From: Medakamo hakoo
Lineage: Eukaryota > Chlorophyta > Trebouxiophyceae > Coccomyxaceae
Reading direction: 5' to 3'
NCBI GenBank assembly: GCA_026636295.1
Contig: CP089454.1
Coordinates: 682,001-746,000 of the forward strand
Length of the DNA: 64,000 bases
In this document: piece after piece, positions 10,021 through 21,071 of the stretch
Numbering within the stretch: the stretch's first letter is position 1
Layout of the letters: the number at the start of each line of letters is the position of its first letter
Made by a program: the position numbers and the translations under genes
Notes under the pieces: generated by a model
Told to the model about the DNA's origin: nothing
The model's input: only the letters and a program-made list of their open reading frames with translations
Database searches by the model: none

Positions 10021-12269
10021 ATGTCCGACCCGGCCCGCCCCGCCCTGCGCGAGGTCAACACCGCCCGGCCGCCGGCTGGCGGTGCTGCGGCGAGCGGCCC
10101 GGGCACAGCCGTCAAAGCGGGGCGGCCACGCGTCGGTGCCGCGCCCGCGCCCGCCGCCCGGCCCGCCGGCAAGCGGTACGTTTGTTGAGGGTTGAGCATG
10201 GGAGGAAAGACTGCGCAGCCCGGCGCTTCCTCGCCCGCACGCGGCGCGCGCTTTTTGCGTCCGCCTGTCGCATGCGCGCCGTTTTGCATTTCTCGCGCCT
10301 CGCGCACGCCCACGGCCCTCGGGCCACGCCCGCCTCCCGCGCCAGCTCGCGTCCAGGGGGCGTGGAGACAGGGTTGGCGTGTGGAGACATGAAGCAAACA
10401 CGGCGCCCTTGCCCGGGTTTGCAAAAAAGCGCTTCTCCCCTCTCACGACGCCCCCCACCTCCCCGTCCCTTGCACCTCTCCAGTCCGCCCACGGCCGCGG
10501 CTGACTCCGCGCCGTCCACCACGGCGGCCGCGTCCACCGCCCCTGGCGCCCCTCTCCCCAACAAGGCCGACCCCCGCCCCGTCACGGACCGGGCTTTCCA
10601 AGCCGAAGCGGCTCGCCGCGTGTCCTCCTACCTGACGTCCCACGGCTATGACGGCCCGCTCGGCCCCAAAACCCTCACATCCCCCACCTCGAAAGACTTC
10701 GCGGCCGTCATGGGTTTCTTAGCCCGCCAGACCGATGCCGGCGGCAAACCCTTCACCAAACTGGAGGACGAAGTGCCCGCCTTCTTCCGGCGGCTGCGCT
10801 ACCCGTTCGCCATCTCGAAGACGGCGATGCATTCCATCGGGTCGTCCCAGACCTGGCCGCCCCTGCTGGCGGCGCTGGCGTGGCTGGTGGACCTGTTGAC
10901 GTACCGGGAGGCCGTGGCGGCGGCCGGAGGCGTGGGCGGCGGCCTGGCGGCGGCGGCGGCGGCCGCGGCGGCGGACGTCTCTGCCGCAGCGACCTCTGCC
11001 ACCTCGGCCGGGAAGTCGCCGGTCGAGCTGGCCAAAGTCCGGTCGGAGCGCGCGTTTTACGCGTACGTCGCCGACTCGTACGCGGCGTACTTGGCCGGCG
11101 ACGCGGGCGGCGCCGCCGCGTCGTTGGCCGCCGAGCGGCGGGCGGCCTTTGACGCGCTCGAGGCGCGCGAGGCCGGCCGCGCTGAAGCCCTCGCCGCCGA
11201 AGTCAGCGCCCTGAAGGCCCGCCTCGCCGGCCTGGAAGCCGAGCCCATGCCCATGGCGGCCGCCCGCGCGCGCGCGGACGAAGTCGCGGCGGACCGGGCG
11301 AAGCTCGACAGCCTGCTGGCGTCCCTGCGCGGCCACGCCGACGGGCTGCGCTCGCAGCTGGCCGAGCGCAAGGCCGCGGCGCACGCCGCGCAGGAGGCGG
11401 CGGCGGCGGCTGAAGCGTCCGCTGCTGCTGCCCGCAAAAAAGTGGCGACCCAAACTCTGTCAAAGGACGACGCCGCCCGCATGGAGCGGGAGCGGGAGCG
11501 GTTGCAGGCGGAGGTGGCGGACCGGGCGGCGGCCAAAGCGGCCGCGACCGCGCGCGCGGCTGAGATGGAGGCAGCGTTGGCGGCGGCGCTGGACGGCCTT
11601 GAGACCGGTCCTGTCGCCGAGTACAACGCGGCCGCCTCCCGCCTGGCCCTCGTCCCACGGGGAGCCAAGCGGTCCGGCGGCGCAAACCTGGAGGCCCGCC
11701 TCAACCGCGGCGGCGCGGCGGCCGCGGCCGCGACCGGTGGAGACACCACCCCCCTCCTCGGCGTCTGCTTCAAAAGCGCCGTCCGCCCAGCGCTCGACCG
11801 GGCCGTGGCCTCCATCACCCAAAAGGCGCGCGACTTGGAAGACGAGCGCCGCGCGCTGGAGGAGCGCCTGGCGGACCTAGGGGACGCGGCGGCCCAGCGC
11901 AGCGCCGACGTCGCGGCGGCCGAAGCGACCATCGCCCGCCTGGAAGCCGACTTCGCGGCGGACAAGGCGGCGGCGGACGCTGAGATCGCGGCGGCGGTGG
12001 CGCAGGCGGATGCCATCAAAGCCGAGGTTGAAGCGCTGCGCGGGTCCGCGACCAGTGCGGCGGCGGTCGCGGAAGCCGAGCTCGCGTCCGCCTCGGCCGC
12101 GGCCGATGAAGAGGTGCGCGCGCTCGCTGAAGCCGAAGCCACGCTGGCGGGCCAGCTGGAGGAAGCGGTGGCGGCGTGGCTGGCGCACAAGGAAGCGGTG
12201 CAAGCTGCTGTCGGCCGCGCTGCGAACGCTGTCAAAGCGGAGCGGGACGCCGTGGTCGGAGGCGTGTGA
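10021..12269 (+). CDS. NDC80: Kinetochore protein NDC80 (HEC1)
   Basis: Two exons, 10021-10175 and 10484-12269 (phase 2), giving 646 residues, normal for NDC80. The protein is the microtubule-binding subunit of the Ndc80 complex at kinetochores. Residues 1-80 are a basic, disordered, Pro/Ala-rich tail. Residues about 82-192 are the calponin-homology domain with hallmark segments RPVTDRAFQ, SPTSKDF, EDEVPAFF, YPFAISK and TWPPLLAALAWLVDLL. From about residue 220 to the end is Ala/Glu/Arg-rich predicted coiled coil. The Ala content of the coil is unusually high, in keeping with the base composition. The stop faces the FKBP gene stop across 88 bp. Confidence 0.95.
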
Positions 12270-12357
12270 TGTGTGTAGGTGTGGGGCGGCACGAGTTGTT
12301 TTTGCAAACACCCACCCCACCCCTCCTGTTTTTCTCCCTTTCCTGTCTCTTCTTTTT

Positions 12358-14551
12358 TCAAGCCGCCGCCGCCTCCTCCGCCTTGGGTGCGGCACCCTCA
12401 TCCACGTCCATGGCTTTGACGCCTTCCTTCGCCTCCAGCTTGCTCAGCCGCTCAAACAGGCCCGAGTACGCGGCCCGCTGCTTCTTGTCGTACGCGGCGC
12501 TCTCCTTTTTGACACGGGCCAGCAGCGCGCGCGCATCGCGGGACGACGGGTCCGCGTCCACCGCCGCGCGCGCGTCGCGTTCGGCGTCCAGGAAGTCTTG
12601 CGTGCCCAGCTTTGCTTGGGCCCGGCGGAACAGGGCTTTCGCGTTGGAGCCGTCTTTAGCCAGGACGGCGTCCGCCGCCGCGGCCGCGTCTTTCCAGGCG
12701 GACAGTTTCAGGTGCGCCGCGGCCAGGTTCAAGTTGACGGCTTTCTTCAGCTCGGCCGCGCCCGCCTTGGCGTCCGCGCCAAAGCCCGTGTCGTACTCGA
12801 CCATGGACAGGGCCCGCTTGTACTTCTTGATGGCGGCGTCCCACTTCCCGGCCTTGAACGCGGCATTCCCCTTTTCTTTGGCCTGCGTCGCGGCTTCGAG
12901 CTTCTCGCCGTCGTCCATCTCCCACGGCTCCTTGGCCTTGGTCAGGCGCTCCAGCGCCACGTCCCACTGGACGCTCGCGCCGGGCGGGACGGCCTTGCCG
13001 TCCTTGCCGCCACCCCCCGCCTCGCCGTACGCGTACGCCGCCGTCGCCGTCACCAGGGCGCGCTCGCCCTCGGCCAGCGTCGCGACCGCGCGGTCCAACC
13101 CGTCCGGCACCTGTTCCTCGTCCACCACGAACTCCAGGTCTTCGCCGTCGATGAACGGCGGGCCGGCCGGCGTGCCGTCCGCGCCCAGGACGGTGGCGGT
13201 CAACTTCACCTTGACCGTCGAGCCGGGGGTGGCCTTTTGCCAGGCGTCGCTGTCGACAATCATCTTTTTGACGACCCCGCCGTCGGGCGTGACGTCTTCG
13301 ACGGTCGCCCAGCCGACCAGCTCGACCGGGCCGGACAGGGTCGGGCCGTCGGTCGCGCCCTCATCCAGCCCGGAGTAGGGCGGTTTCAGCGTCAGCGTGG
13401 CCGTCTCGCCCTTTTTCATCGTGCGCAGGGCGACAGCCAAACCTTTGGCGGGCGCGTCCGACAGGGTAAAGACGGCTTCGCCCGCGCCGTCGTTGGGGGA
13501 GGTGAGGCCCGCGGCGCTGTCGCCGCCCTCAGCCTTGAGCGCGAACTTCACGCGGACCTCATCCCGGTCGGTCGGCGTCTTCCAACCGGTGCCCTCCGCG
13601 CTGACCGCCTTGATGACGCCGCCGTCGCCGGCGATGTCCTTGACCGACTTCCACGAAAGCAGCTCGACATCAAACTTCAGCGTCGCGTTGGGCGGGATGG
13701 TCGGCGGCGACCCCGCCGCGCCGTACGCGTACTCGGGCGCGCACACCAGCGTCGCGCGCTGGCCCTTGGTCATCGTCGGAACGCCCAGGTCCCAGCCCTT
13801 GATGACCGCGCCCTGCCCGACCTTGAAGACAAAGGGCTGCCCGCGCGAGCGGCTGGAATCAAACTCCGTGCCGTCGAGGAGGGTGCCCACGTAGTGGACG
13901 GACACCTCATCGCCCGTCTCCGGCGTTTCGTAGCCTTCACCCGCGACGGTGATGGTTTTCTTGACGCCGCCGTCGGGCTGTTGGTGAGAAGAATGGGAGA
14001 GCGGCGCGTGTGTGAGAGTGTGAGAGAGTTGATGGAAGCGTGAGCGGGTTGGTTGGGAAAGTGCGGGCGTCTTTTCCGTCGTCGCCCCGCTCCCGCACAT
14101 GCGCGACGTCCATGGAACGATCTTTTGTCACCAGGCCATGGTAGTGCATTTACTCCAGGTCCTGGAATGGACACACGGTCCGAGCGACGGCCGCATTGGG
14201 CGTGCGGGCGGCGGTCTCGATCGCCGGGTGGAAGAATTTTCTGGAGACATGCGCGCTGCCGCACCCCAAAAACACGGCTCCCACCTCTCCCGCCGCGAAC
14301 TTACCGTCAGCTTCACTTCCTTCCCGACAGCCGCTTCGTCGCCAAAGCCTGTAGAGCGTGTTAGAGGGAGGTTGAGATGCGTTGTGAGGCCGTGGGCGCG
14401 GCAATTGTTTGCTTCGTGCGCGCTCGGACCAAGCCAATGCTTCTGCTTCCACAAGAAATAGGCGCGTCCTCCCTCCACACACACTCGTACCTTCGTCCGA
14501 CGCCAGGGACGCGGTGTCGTGGGCGGGGCCGGGCTCGGCGGCGGTCGTCAT
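12358..14551 (-). CDS. Multi-domain FKBP peptidyl-prolyl isomerase with TPR (ROF1/FKBP62-like)
   Basis: Three exons on the minus strand: 14551-14491, 14348-14305, 13977-12358; 574 residues. This matches plant ROF1/FKBP62-type immunophilins: an acidic N-terminus, then three FKBP units and a C-terminal TPR domain. FKBP unit 1 (about residues 36-125) is canonical ([43 protein letters not shown]) and likely the active isomerase; units 2 and 3 have lost much of the active-site pattern. TPRs cover about residues 395-520 ([41 protein letters not shown]), suited to binding Hsp90 tails. The first two exons are only 61 and 44 nt. It is divergent from the mTERF gene (148 bp). Confidence 0.92.
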
Positions 14552-14699
14552 TTTGTGCGGTGGTGGTGGTTGGGCGGGTGAGAAGAGAGCTTGTGTGTTC
14601 GTGCAGAAGAGCAGGAAAAGGGGGGGGAGAGAAGACTGCAGTCTGAGGGTCGGCCCAGCGCCGGGCGGGCGGGCGGGCGCGCGCCCATAAGCGCGAACA
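14552..14699. promoter_or_regulatory. Divergent promoter region, FKBP gene / mTERF gene
   Basis: 148 bp separate the two start codons. The minus-strand leader holds short pyrimidine/purine runs and the plus side a repeated GGGC block just before the mTERF ATG. No known motif was recognised. Confidence 0.3.
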
Positions 14700-17648
14700 A
14701 TGGCACACTTTTTCGTGACGCCGTCCAGGCCTGGACCGTCGCCACGGGTCCCGGCTGTGCCCAGGACAGCGGCCCTCAGGCCTCCTAGGACCCGCTCACG
14801 CGTGTTGCGGGCGGCCCAGAGCCTCGACGGCCCCTCCAGCAGCGATGGCGGGGAGCGAGGGCTTTCCGGCCCGGGCGCGGCGTCCCCGTCGCCGCGCCCG
14901 ACCGCGCCCGTGCCCGACGCGCCTGCTGCTGCGCCTGCTGCCGCCGCGGCGTCCGCCGACCCCTCCCCACCACCTCTCTCCACCCGCGACGACGAAGACG
15001 CCACCGACCTGCTGGAATCAACGCCAGCTCCCCCGGCCGACGGTGGAGGCGCGAGCCCGTCCGAGCCGGCGCCTGCTCCAGCCCCGCCGCCCCCGCGCAC
15101 CCGCCGCACGTCTGCCGCCGCGTCTTTCCTCCTGCACGAGCTGGGCCTCTCCCGCGCCCAGGTTGCGGCCGTGGGCTTGCAGCTCCTGCGGAGGGACGTG
15201 CGTGAGCTCCGAGCCCACGCAGGCCGCCTGGAGCGGCGGGGCGTCAGCGCAGCGGACGCGCCCGCGGCCGTCGCGGCCTGCCCCGCGCTGCTGACCTCGG
15301 CCGGCGCGGCCGCGGCCGCCGCCCTGCTGGCCCAGGCGGGGTTGAGGCGGGGCTCGACGGGCGCGGCCCTGTGTGCCTTTCCGTCTCTGCTGGACGCGCC
15401 TGGCACGGGCCTGGCCGGCGCCCTGGGCGGCCTCTTGGCCGACGCGGCCGCGGCCGCGTGCCCGTCCTCCGCCCTCGCGGCCCTGCCCGTCCCGACCACC
15501 CTCCCCCTCCGCCTCCGCCGCCAGCCGTCTGCCTTGAGGTCGCCCGCCGTGGACGTGCGCCTGCACCCCGTCGCTGCCGCGCTCATCGCGGCGGGCGCGC
15601 GCCCGGGCGACGTTGCGGCCCTCGCCCGTGCCGCGCCCGGGCTGCTGGCCACGCGCGCCGGCCGGTCCGCCCTGGAGTGGCTGTGGACGCGGGGTGTCCC
15701 CGCCGCCGACGCCGTCGCCGCCGGCTTGGCGCTGGGCTGCCCGGGCTTGTGCGCGGCGACGTCCCGGCTCCTGACAGAGCTCGAGGCCGCGGGCCTGCGC
15801 GCGCCCGACGGCCTGCGCCTCGTCCTCTCCCGGCCGCGCCTGCGCCGGGCGGCGTGCGCCGGCGACGGGCGCCACGCCGCGCGGCGGGTGCGGGCCGCCC
15901 TGCGCGCCCTGCGCCGGGCGGGCGTGCCGCCGCACGCGCTGCCGGGCGTGGTTCTGGCGGCGCCCGAGGTGCTGGAGCGCGGGCTGGGCCCCGGGCCGCG
16001 CGCGCTGGCACGCGCCGGCCTGTCCCCGCCCGAAGTCGGCGCGGTCGTGGCGGCCGTCCCCCGCCTGGCCCTGGCGGGCCGGGGCCGCGCCGCGCCCGAC
16101 CCGCGCCGCGTCCTGGCCCAGCTGTCGGCCCTCGGCCTGTCCCCGCCCGCCATTCGGACCGCCCTGGTGTCGGCCCCTGTCCTGGCCGCCACGCCGCCGT
16201 CCGCCCTGCGGGCCAGCGCCCGGGCGCTGGTCGCGTCCGGCATCCCGCGCCGGGCGCTGCCGTCCGTTCTGGAAGCGGCGCCGGGCCTCCTGGCCGCCGG
16301 CCCGGACGGCGTGCGGGCGCAGGTCGCCTTCCTGGCAGGCGTCGGAGTGCACTCTGGCGCGGCTGCCGCTCGGTGGCCGGCCCTGCTGGACCCGGCGCGC
16401 CGCGCCCAGGTCCGGTTCCTGCGGTCCCGCCACGGGCTGCGCGGCGCGCGGGCGCTGGGCCGGGCGCTGGTGGCCTGGCCCCACCTGCACGGCTTTGGCG
16501 AGGTGGGCAGCAGCGCCGCCGCCAGTCCGCCGTCCCCGACGGCGTCGCCCGCCACCCTCCTCCCGCCAGTGCCCGCCGGGCTGCACGACCTGCGCTCGTT
16601 TTTGGCCGCGCTGGCGGGTGGGTCGGGCCCCGCGCTGGACGCGCTGCTGGCCAGCCCCGCCCCGCCTGCCGTGCCGCGCCCCACGCCCAGCCTGGCCCTG
16701 AGCCCTGGCGCGGCCGCGAGGGCCCGGCCCGCCACGCCGGCCGGGGCCGCCGACGCGGCCGTCGCCGCGGCCGCCGCCGCGGCCGGCGCGTCGCCCGCCG
16801 CTGTCGCCCTCTTGGCCGCGGGCGTTCCCTGGCGCGGGCTCGTCGCGGCCGCCTGCCTCGCGCCCGCCCTGCTCAGCCCGGCCCTGGCCCACCCGCTCGC
16901 CCGCCGGCTGGCCGCCCTGCGCGACGCGGCCGGGCTGGACGGTGAAGGCCTGGGCCGCCTGCTCCGCTGGAGCGCGGCGGCGCTGGCCGACGCGCCGCCT
17001 GGCGGCCTCCGCGCCGCGGCGGCCGCCCTGGCGGCCGCGGGCGTGCCCGACGCCCTGCTCGGCCGGGCCCTGCTCTCCGCCCCCGGCTTGCTGTTGCTGG
17101 GCGGGCCGGGCGGCGGGTCCAAGCCCGCGTCGGCCGTCGCCGCGTTGGCGGCCCTGGGCCTGGACCCGCCGTCCATCGCGGCCGCCGTCTCGCGCTGCCC
17201 GCCGCTGCTGCTCCACTCCCCCGCCGACCTGGCCGACCGCGCGGCCGTCCTGCGGCGCTTCGGCCTGGACGCCCCGTCCGTCGCGCGCGCGGCCGCCCGG
17301 TGCCCGGTGCTGCTGACCCTCCCGCTCGGGCGGCCGCGATACGCCGAGGTCGCCGCCTTCCTGGAGGCCCGCCTGGGGCGCGACGCGGCGTCCGCCATCG
17401 CGGCGCACCCGGCCGTTTTGATCTACTCCCTCCGCAACCGGGTCGCGCCCCGCGCGCGCTTCCTGGCCGCGCGCTGGGCGGCGTCCGCGCGCCCCGGCTC
17501 CGGCGTCCGGCCTCCGACCGTCCACCCAGCGACCGCGCCGCTGTCAGCCTGGTTGGCCATGGGAGACGCGGAATTCTGCACCCGGGTCGCCCGCGCGCCC
17601 CGGGCTGAGTACGAGGGGTGGCGGGCGAACGAGGGCTCAGGGAGTTGA
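14700..17648 (+). CDS. mTERF-family protein, organelle-targeted, extended
   Basis: Single exon, 982 residues, long for the family (plant members are usually 300-600). The N-terminal 110 residues are Ser/Pro/Arg/Ala-rich and low complexity, consistent with a plastid or mitochondrial presequence plus linker. From about residue 135 there are repeated about 35-residue helical units with the mTERF pattern (FLLHELGLS, CPALLTSAG, FPSLLD, GVPPHALPGVVLAAPEVLE, LGLSPPAIRTALVSAPVLA, LGLDPPSIAAAVSRCPPLLL, FGLDAPSVARAAARCPVLL), ending in a segment like the family end (IYSLRNRVAPRARFL). mTERFs bind organellar nucleic acid and affect transcription or splicing. The minus strand carries a long open frame that is only a composition shadow. 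Confidence 0.88.
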   Translation: MAHFFVTPSRPGPSPRVPAVPRTAALRPPRTRSRVLRAAQSLDGPSSSDGGERGLSGPGAASPSPRPTAPVPDAPAAAPAAAAASADPSPPPLSTRDDEDATDLLESTPAPPADGGGASPSEPAPAPAPPPPRTRRTSAAASFLLHELGLSRAQVAAVGLQLLRRDVRELRAHAGRLERRGVSAADAPAAVAACPALLTSAGAAAAAALLAQAGLRRGSTGAALCAFPSLLDAPGTGLAGALGGLLADAAAAACPSSALAALPVPTTLPLRLRRQPSALRSPAVDVRLHPVAAALIAAGARPGDVAALARAAPGLLATRAGRSALEWLWTRGVPAADAVAAGLALGCPGLCAATSRLLTELEAAGLRAPDGLRLVLSRPRLRRAACAGDGRHAARRVRAALRALRRAGVPPHALPGVVLAAPEVLERGLGPGPRALARAGLSPPEVGAVVAAVPRLALAGRGRAAPDPRRVLAQLSALGLSPPAIRTALVSAPVLAATPPSALRASARALVASGIPRRALPSVLEAAPGLLAAGPDGVRAQVAFLAGVGVHSGAAAARWPALLDPARRAQVRFLRSRHGLRGARALGRALVAWPHLHGFGEVGSSAAASPPSPTASPATLLPPVPAGLHDLRSFLAALAGGSGPALDALLASPAPPAVPRPTPSLALSPGAAARARPATPAGAADAAVAAAAAAAGASPAAVALLAAGVPWRGLVAAACLAPALLSPALAHPLARRLAALRDAAGLDGEGLGRLLRWSAAALADAPPGGLRAAAAALAAAGVPDALLGRALLSAPGLLLLGGPGGGSKPASAVAALAALGLDPPSIAAAVSRCPPLLLHSPADLADRAAVLRRFGLDAPSVARAAARCPVLLTLPLGRPRYAEVAAFLEARLGRDAASAIAAHPAVLIYSLRNRVAPRARFLAARWAASARPGSGVRPPTVHPATAPLSAWLAMGDAEFCTRVARAPRAEYEGWRANEGSGS

Positions 17649-17779
17649 GGGGGTTGTGTGAAGGTTGTGTTGTTTTTGCACACACGCTCGTTCCTCCCGC
17701 GCGGGCAGCGCCTCCCTCACCGCCTCACGCGTTGTCCTGGGTAGCCAGCCCATCTCTCGCACATCACACGCATCACATC

Positions 17780-20046
17780 ATGGCGGCCCTGCACGCGCCC
17801 GGCTCAGCGGCCGGCCGCAGCGCTGCTGCGCCGCCGCACCGGGCGGCCGCACCACTGCGCCGCCTGCCTCGCCCGCCCGCGGCCGGCGGCTTGGCCGCCG
17901 CCGCCGCTGCTGCCTTAGGCCTGGACCGCACCAAAGCTGGGGAGGCGGCCGGGCCGTCTAGCGGGCCCGTGCCCACGGCGCCCGGTGAGTTTTTTGTGGC
18001 GGGCGCTCGGCCGATGCGGCCCGACCTAGCCACTCGCCAAGGCTCTGTTTTTGGACGCCCCACGGCGCGGTCACGCACCGCCTGCCGCTGGCGCTCATGC
18101 CTGAGCCTAGCGGACATGTATGTGCACCCAGACAAAAAATGCATGACTGACGTTTGTCCACCCCCACCCCCACACAGCCCCGCCCCGTGTGCCCGCGCCA
18201 CCGCCACCGCGCGGCGACGCCGGCTTTGCGGCTTTCCAAGCCCTCGCCGCGCAAGGCAACCTGGTCCCGCTCTACGCCCGCGTCCTGTCCGACTCGCTGA
18301 CTCCTGTGCTGGCGTACCGGTGCCTGGTGAGTGGGTGCTGTTGTTTGGGTGGATACGACACAAAAAGCGGCAGACCGATTCTCTCGCTCCGCGCGGCGGC
18401 CCGACCCCCTCACCCCCCCCCCCCCCGCTCCATCCCACCCCAACCCGTCACAACAACAGGTCGGCCCGGACGACCGGGACGCGCCCTCCTTCCTCTTCGA
18501 GTCCGTCGTCAACGGCGACCAGGCCGGGCGGTACTCCTTCGTCGGGGCGCAGCCCGCCCTGGAACTCATCGCCAAGCGCGGCGACGTCACCGTCCTCGAC
18601 CACGCGGCGGGCACGCGCGACGCGCGGACGGGCGTGGCCGACCCGCTGGGCGTCGCGGAGGCCATTGCGTCCTCCTGGCGGCCCGCCACCCCGCCCGGCC
18701 TGCCCCCCGTTTTCACCGGCGGCTTCGTCGGCTACGTCGGCTACGACACCGTGCGGTATGTGTACGGCGGCAAGCTGCCGTTTGACGGCGCGCCGCCCGA
18801 CGCCGACGGCCTGCCCGACCTCCACCTGGCGCGGTACGACGACGTGGTCGTCTTTGACAACGCGGCCAAGCTGGCCTACTGCGTCGCCTGGGTGCGCACG
18901 GACGCGGGGCCGAGCCTGGAGGCGGCGTACGCCGCCGGCCGCGCGCGCCTCGACGCGCTGGTCGGCCGGCTCGACGCCGCGTGCGGGCCGGCCGCGCCGC
19001 CGCTCCCGCCCGCCCGCGTCACGCTCCGCACCGAGGACCGGCCGTCCCCGCCCGCCACCTCCAACATGAGCCGGGCCGGCTTCTTGGACGCCATCGACGC
19101 CGCCAAGGAACACATCCAGGCGGGCGACATCTTCCAGCTCGTCCTGTCCCAACGCTTTGAGCGGCGCACGTTTGCCGACCCGTTTGAGGTGTACCGCGCC
19201 CTGCGCGTCGTCAACCCGTCGCCCTACATGATCTACCTGCAGGCGCGCGGCTCCATCCTGGTGGCCGCGTCCCCGGAAATCCTGTGCCGGGTGGACGGGC
19301 CCGACCGCACGGTGACCAACCGGCCGCTGGCGGGCACGCGGCGGCGGGGCGCCGACCCCGCGTCCGACGCGGCGGCCGAGGCCGAGCTGCTGGCCGACGC
19401 CAAGGAGCGGGCGGAGCACGTCATGCTCGTGGACCTGGGCCGCAACGACGTCGGCCGCGTCGCCGTCCCCGGCACCGTCTCCGTCGACAAGCTCATGGAC
19501 GTGGAGCGGTACTCGCACGTCATGCACATCAGCTCGACCGTGACGGGCACGCTGCGGCCGGGGCTGACGCCCTGGGACGCCCTCCGCGCCGCCCTGCCCG
19601 CCGGCACCGTGTCCGGCGCGCCCAAGGTGCGGGCCATGCAGATCATCGACGAGCTGGAGGCGTCCAAGCGGGGGCCGTACGGCGGCGGCGTCGGCCACGT
19701 CGGCTTCACGGGCGGGCTGGACATGGCGCTCGCGCTGCGCACGATGGTCGTGCCGACCGCGCCGGGCGACGGCGGGTACCTCTACCCCCCGCCCGGCGGT
19801 GCCGCGCCTGGCGCCACGCCGTCGGCGGCGGCGGCGACGTCCCCGCCCTCCCCTCCCGCCTCCACCGCCCCCCGCCGCGAGTGGAAGGTGTACCTGCAAG
19901 CCGGCGCGGGCGTCGTGGCCGACTCGCGCCCCGAGGCCGAGTACGAGGAGACGGTGAACAAGGCGGCCGCGCTGGGGCGGGCCGTCGACCTGGCGGAGGC
20001 CGCGTTCGTGGGGGTGGTGGGCGGCGGCGGGGAGGGCGGGGCGTGA
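17780..20046 (+). CDS. Anthranilate synthase alpha subunit, plastid (plant ASA/TrpE type)
   Basis: Three exons: 17780-17984, 18178-18326, 18460-20046; 646 residues. It converts chorismate to anthranilate, the first step of tryptophan synthesis. Residues 1-70 resemble a transit peptide. The rest is very close to plant ASA1: FLFESV (feedback-site region), GRYSFVGAQPALE, KEHIQAGDIFQ, FADPFEVYRALRVVNPSPYM, SPEIL, NRPLAGTRRRG, EHVMLVDLGRNDVGRV, HISSTVTG, GTVSGAPKVRAMQIIDELE, QAGAGVVADSRPEAEYEET. An Ala/Pro-rich insert sits before REWKVYLQAG. The second intron has a 14-nt C tract before the acceptor. The high match to ASA1 argues for ASA rather than aminodeoxychorismate synthase. Confidence 0.95.
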
Positions 20047-20190
20047 CGGGCATCGTGCACGGGGAGCGGGCACGCGAGCCGTTGTTGAGGGCGGGGTGAG
20101 GCGAGAGAGAGGCGAGAGGGCCGGGGGGGGGCGGCCGGGCGTGTTCCAATACTTCACGTTCCCACCATCCAGCTGACGCGTAAACAATCG

Positions 20191-20195
20191 TTACA
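20191..20195 (-). other. TGTAA-type polyadenylation signal downstream of the GNAT gene
   Basis: On the minus strand TGTAA occurs 46 nt beyond the GNAT stop codon. TGTAA is the usual polyadenylation signal in green algae. Two more fit the same position rule, after the RMD5 gene (22726-22730, plus) and after the MADS gene (31842-31846, plus). Most other genes in the window show no TGTAA in their short 3' spacers. Confidence 0.45.
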
Positions 20196-20241
20196 ACGAC
20201 GACCCACGCCGTGTTTTTGTGTTCCGTGCGTCCATCGTTCT

Positions 20242-20793
20242 TCAACACTCTCCCAGGTCCGCCACCATTCGCAGTGCGTCCCGTCCCGGCGCATAGTACG
20301 ACGCCAGCACCGCGTCCTCCACAAATCCAACCTTGACATACAGATTCCGAGCTGGCACATTCTCGGGGTCGACGTGCAGCGTGGCCGCGAGTGGGCGGCG
20401 GCGCCGTGTGACGCCCTTGTCAGGTCGCAGCGCCGCGCCCACCAGCCGTGCCGCTATCCCTCGCCTGCGCGCGCCCGGCTGGACGGCCACACGGGATATG
20501 TGGACGGACGAGCCTGTGGACGTGCCGGCCAGGTAGCCCAGGATGGAGGGCGGCGAGGCCGCCGCCGCCGCCGCCTCCGCGACGCCGACGCCGACGAGGA
20601 AGAGGGCGTTGGGTTTGGACGCCGCGGCGGCCAGGTCGGCCGCGGTCCACGCGTCGGCCCTGGCAAACGCCCGTTTTTCCAGGGCTGCCAGCTCTTCGAC
20701 GGGGAAGGTGGACTTGCCTGGAGTCTGGCGCCCCGTGAATTCAGAGACACAAATGCTGGCTGCCGGCGGCGGCGGCGGCGGCGTGCCGGGCAT
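20242..20793 (-). CDS. GNAT-family N-acetyltransferase
   Basis: Single exon, 183 residues, from the first ATG in frame. The protein transfers an acetyl group from acetyl-CoA; the acceptor is unknown. Visible motifs are the short strand ILGYLAGTS, the RVAVQPGARRRGIAARLV block containing the acetyl-CoA pyrophosphate loop (RRRGIA), and the distal ATLHVDPENVPARNLYVKVGF block typical of RimI/NAA-like members. The N-terminal 20 residues include a Pro run. It is convergent with anthranilate synthase and divergent from the RMD5 gene. Confidence 0.85.
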   Translation of the reverse strand: MPGTPPPPPPAASICVSEFTGRQTPGKSTFPVEELAALEKRAFARADAWTAADLAAAASKPNALFLVGVGVAEAAAAAASPPSILGYLAGTSTGSSVHISRVAVQPGARRRGIAARLVGAALRPDKGVTRRRRPLAATLHVDPENVPARNLYVKVGFVEDAVLASYYAPGRDALRMVADLGEC

Positions 20794-21071
20794 TGAAACA
20801 GGCGTCTGCAGAGCCGCGAACCTTTGTGTCGACACGCTCCCCAGACGTCCATTCTCGCTCGAGCGCGGTCTCGGCACGGCCTGCCCGTCGCGGGCGACGG
20901 CCGCCCTCTCTCAGCAAGGAGCGCCAGGCACCAGGCGCCCCCGTGTGCTGGCGTCTTGCCCCGCAGCATCGTCCCTGGGCCCGCTGCGGTGGGACACTCG
21001 CCCCCCCTCCCCGGGGCATTTGCTCGCGTGTGTTTCCACCTCCACCTCAGCCGCGGAACGCCCTCGTCGCG

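Noticed and set aside
14150-17398. A 1082-codon open frame on the minus strand over the mTERF gene
   Set aside because: It is Arg/Gly/Pro/Ala-rich with no domain, lies antisense to a clear mTERF protein, and arises because stop codons are rare in very G+C-rich DNA. Similar long shadows over other genes were left out.
17780-20046. Aminodeoxychorismate synthase (PabB) instead of anthranilate synthase
   Set aside because: Similarity to plant ASA1 is continuous along the whole length, and no fused PabA glutaminase domain is present.
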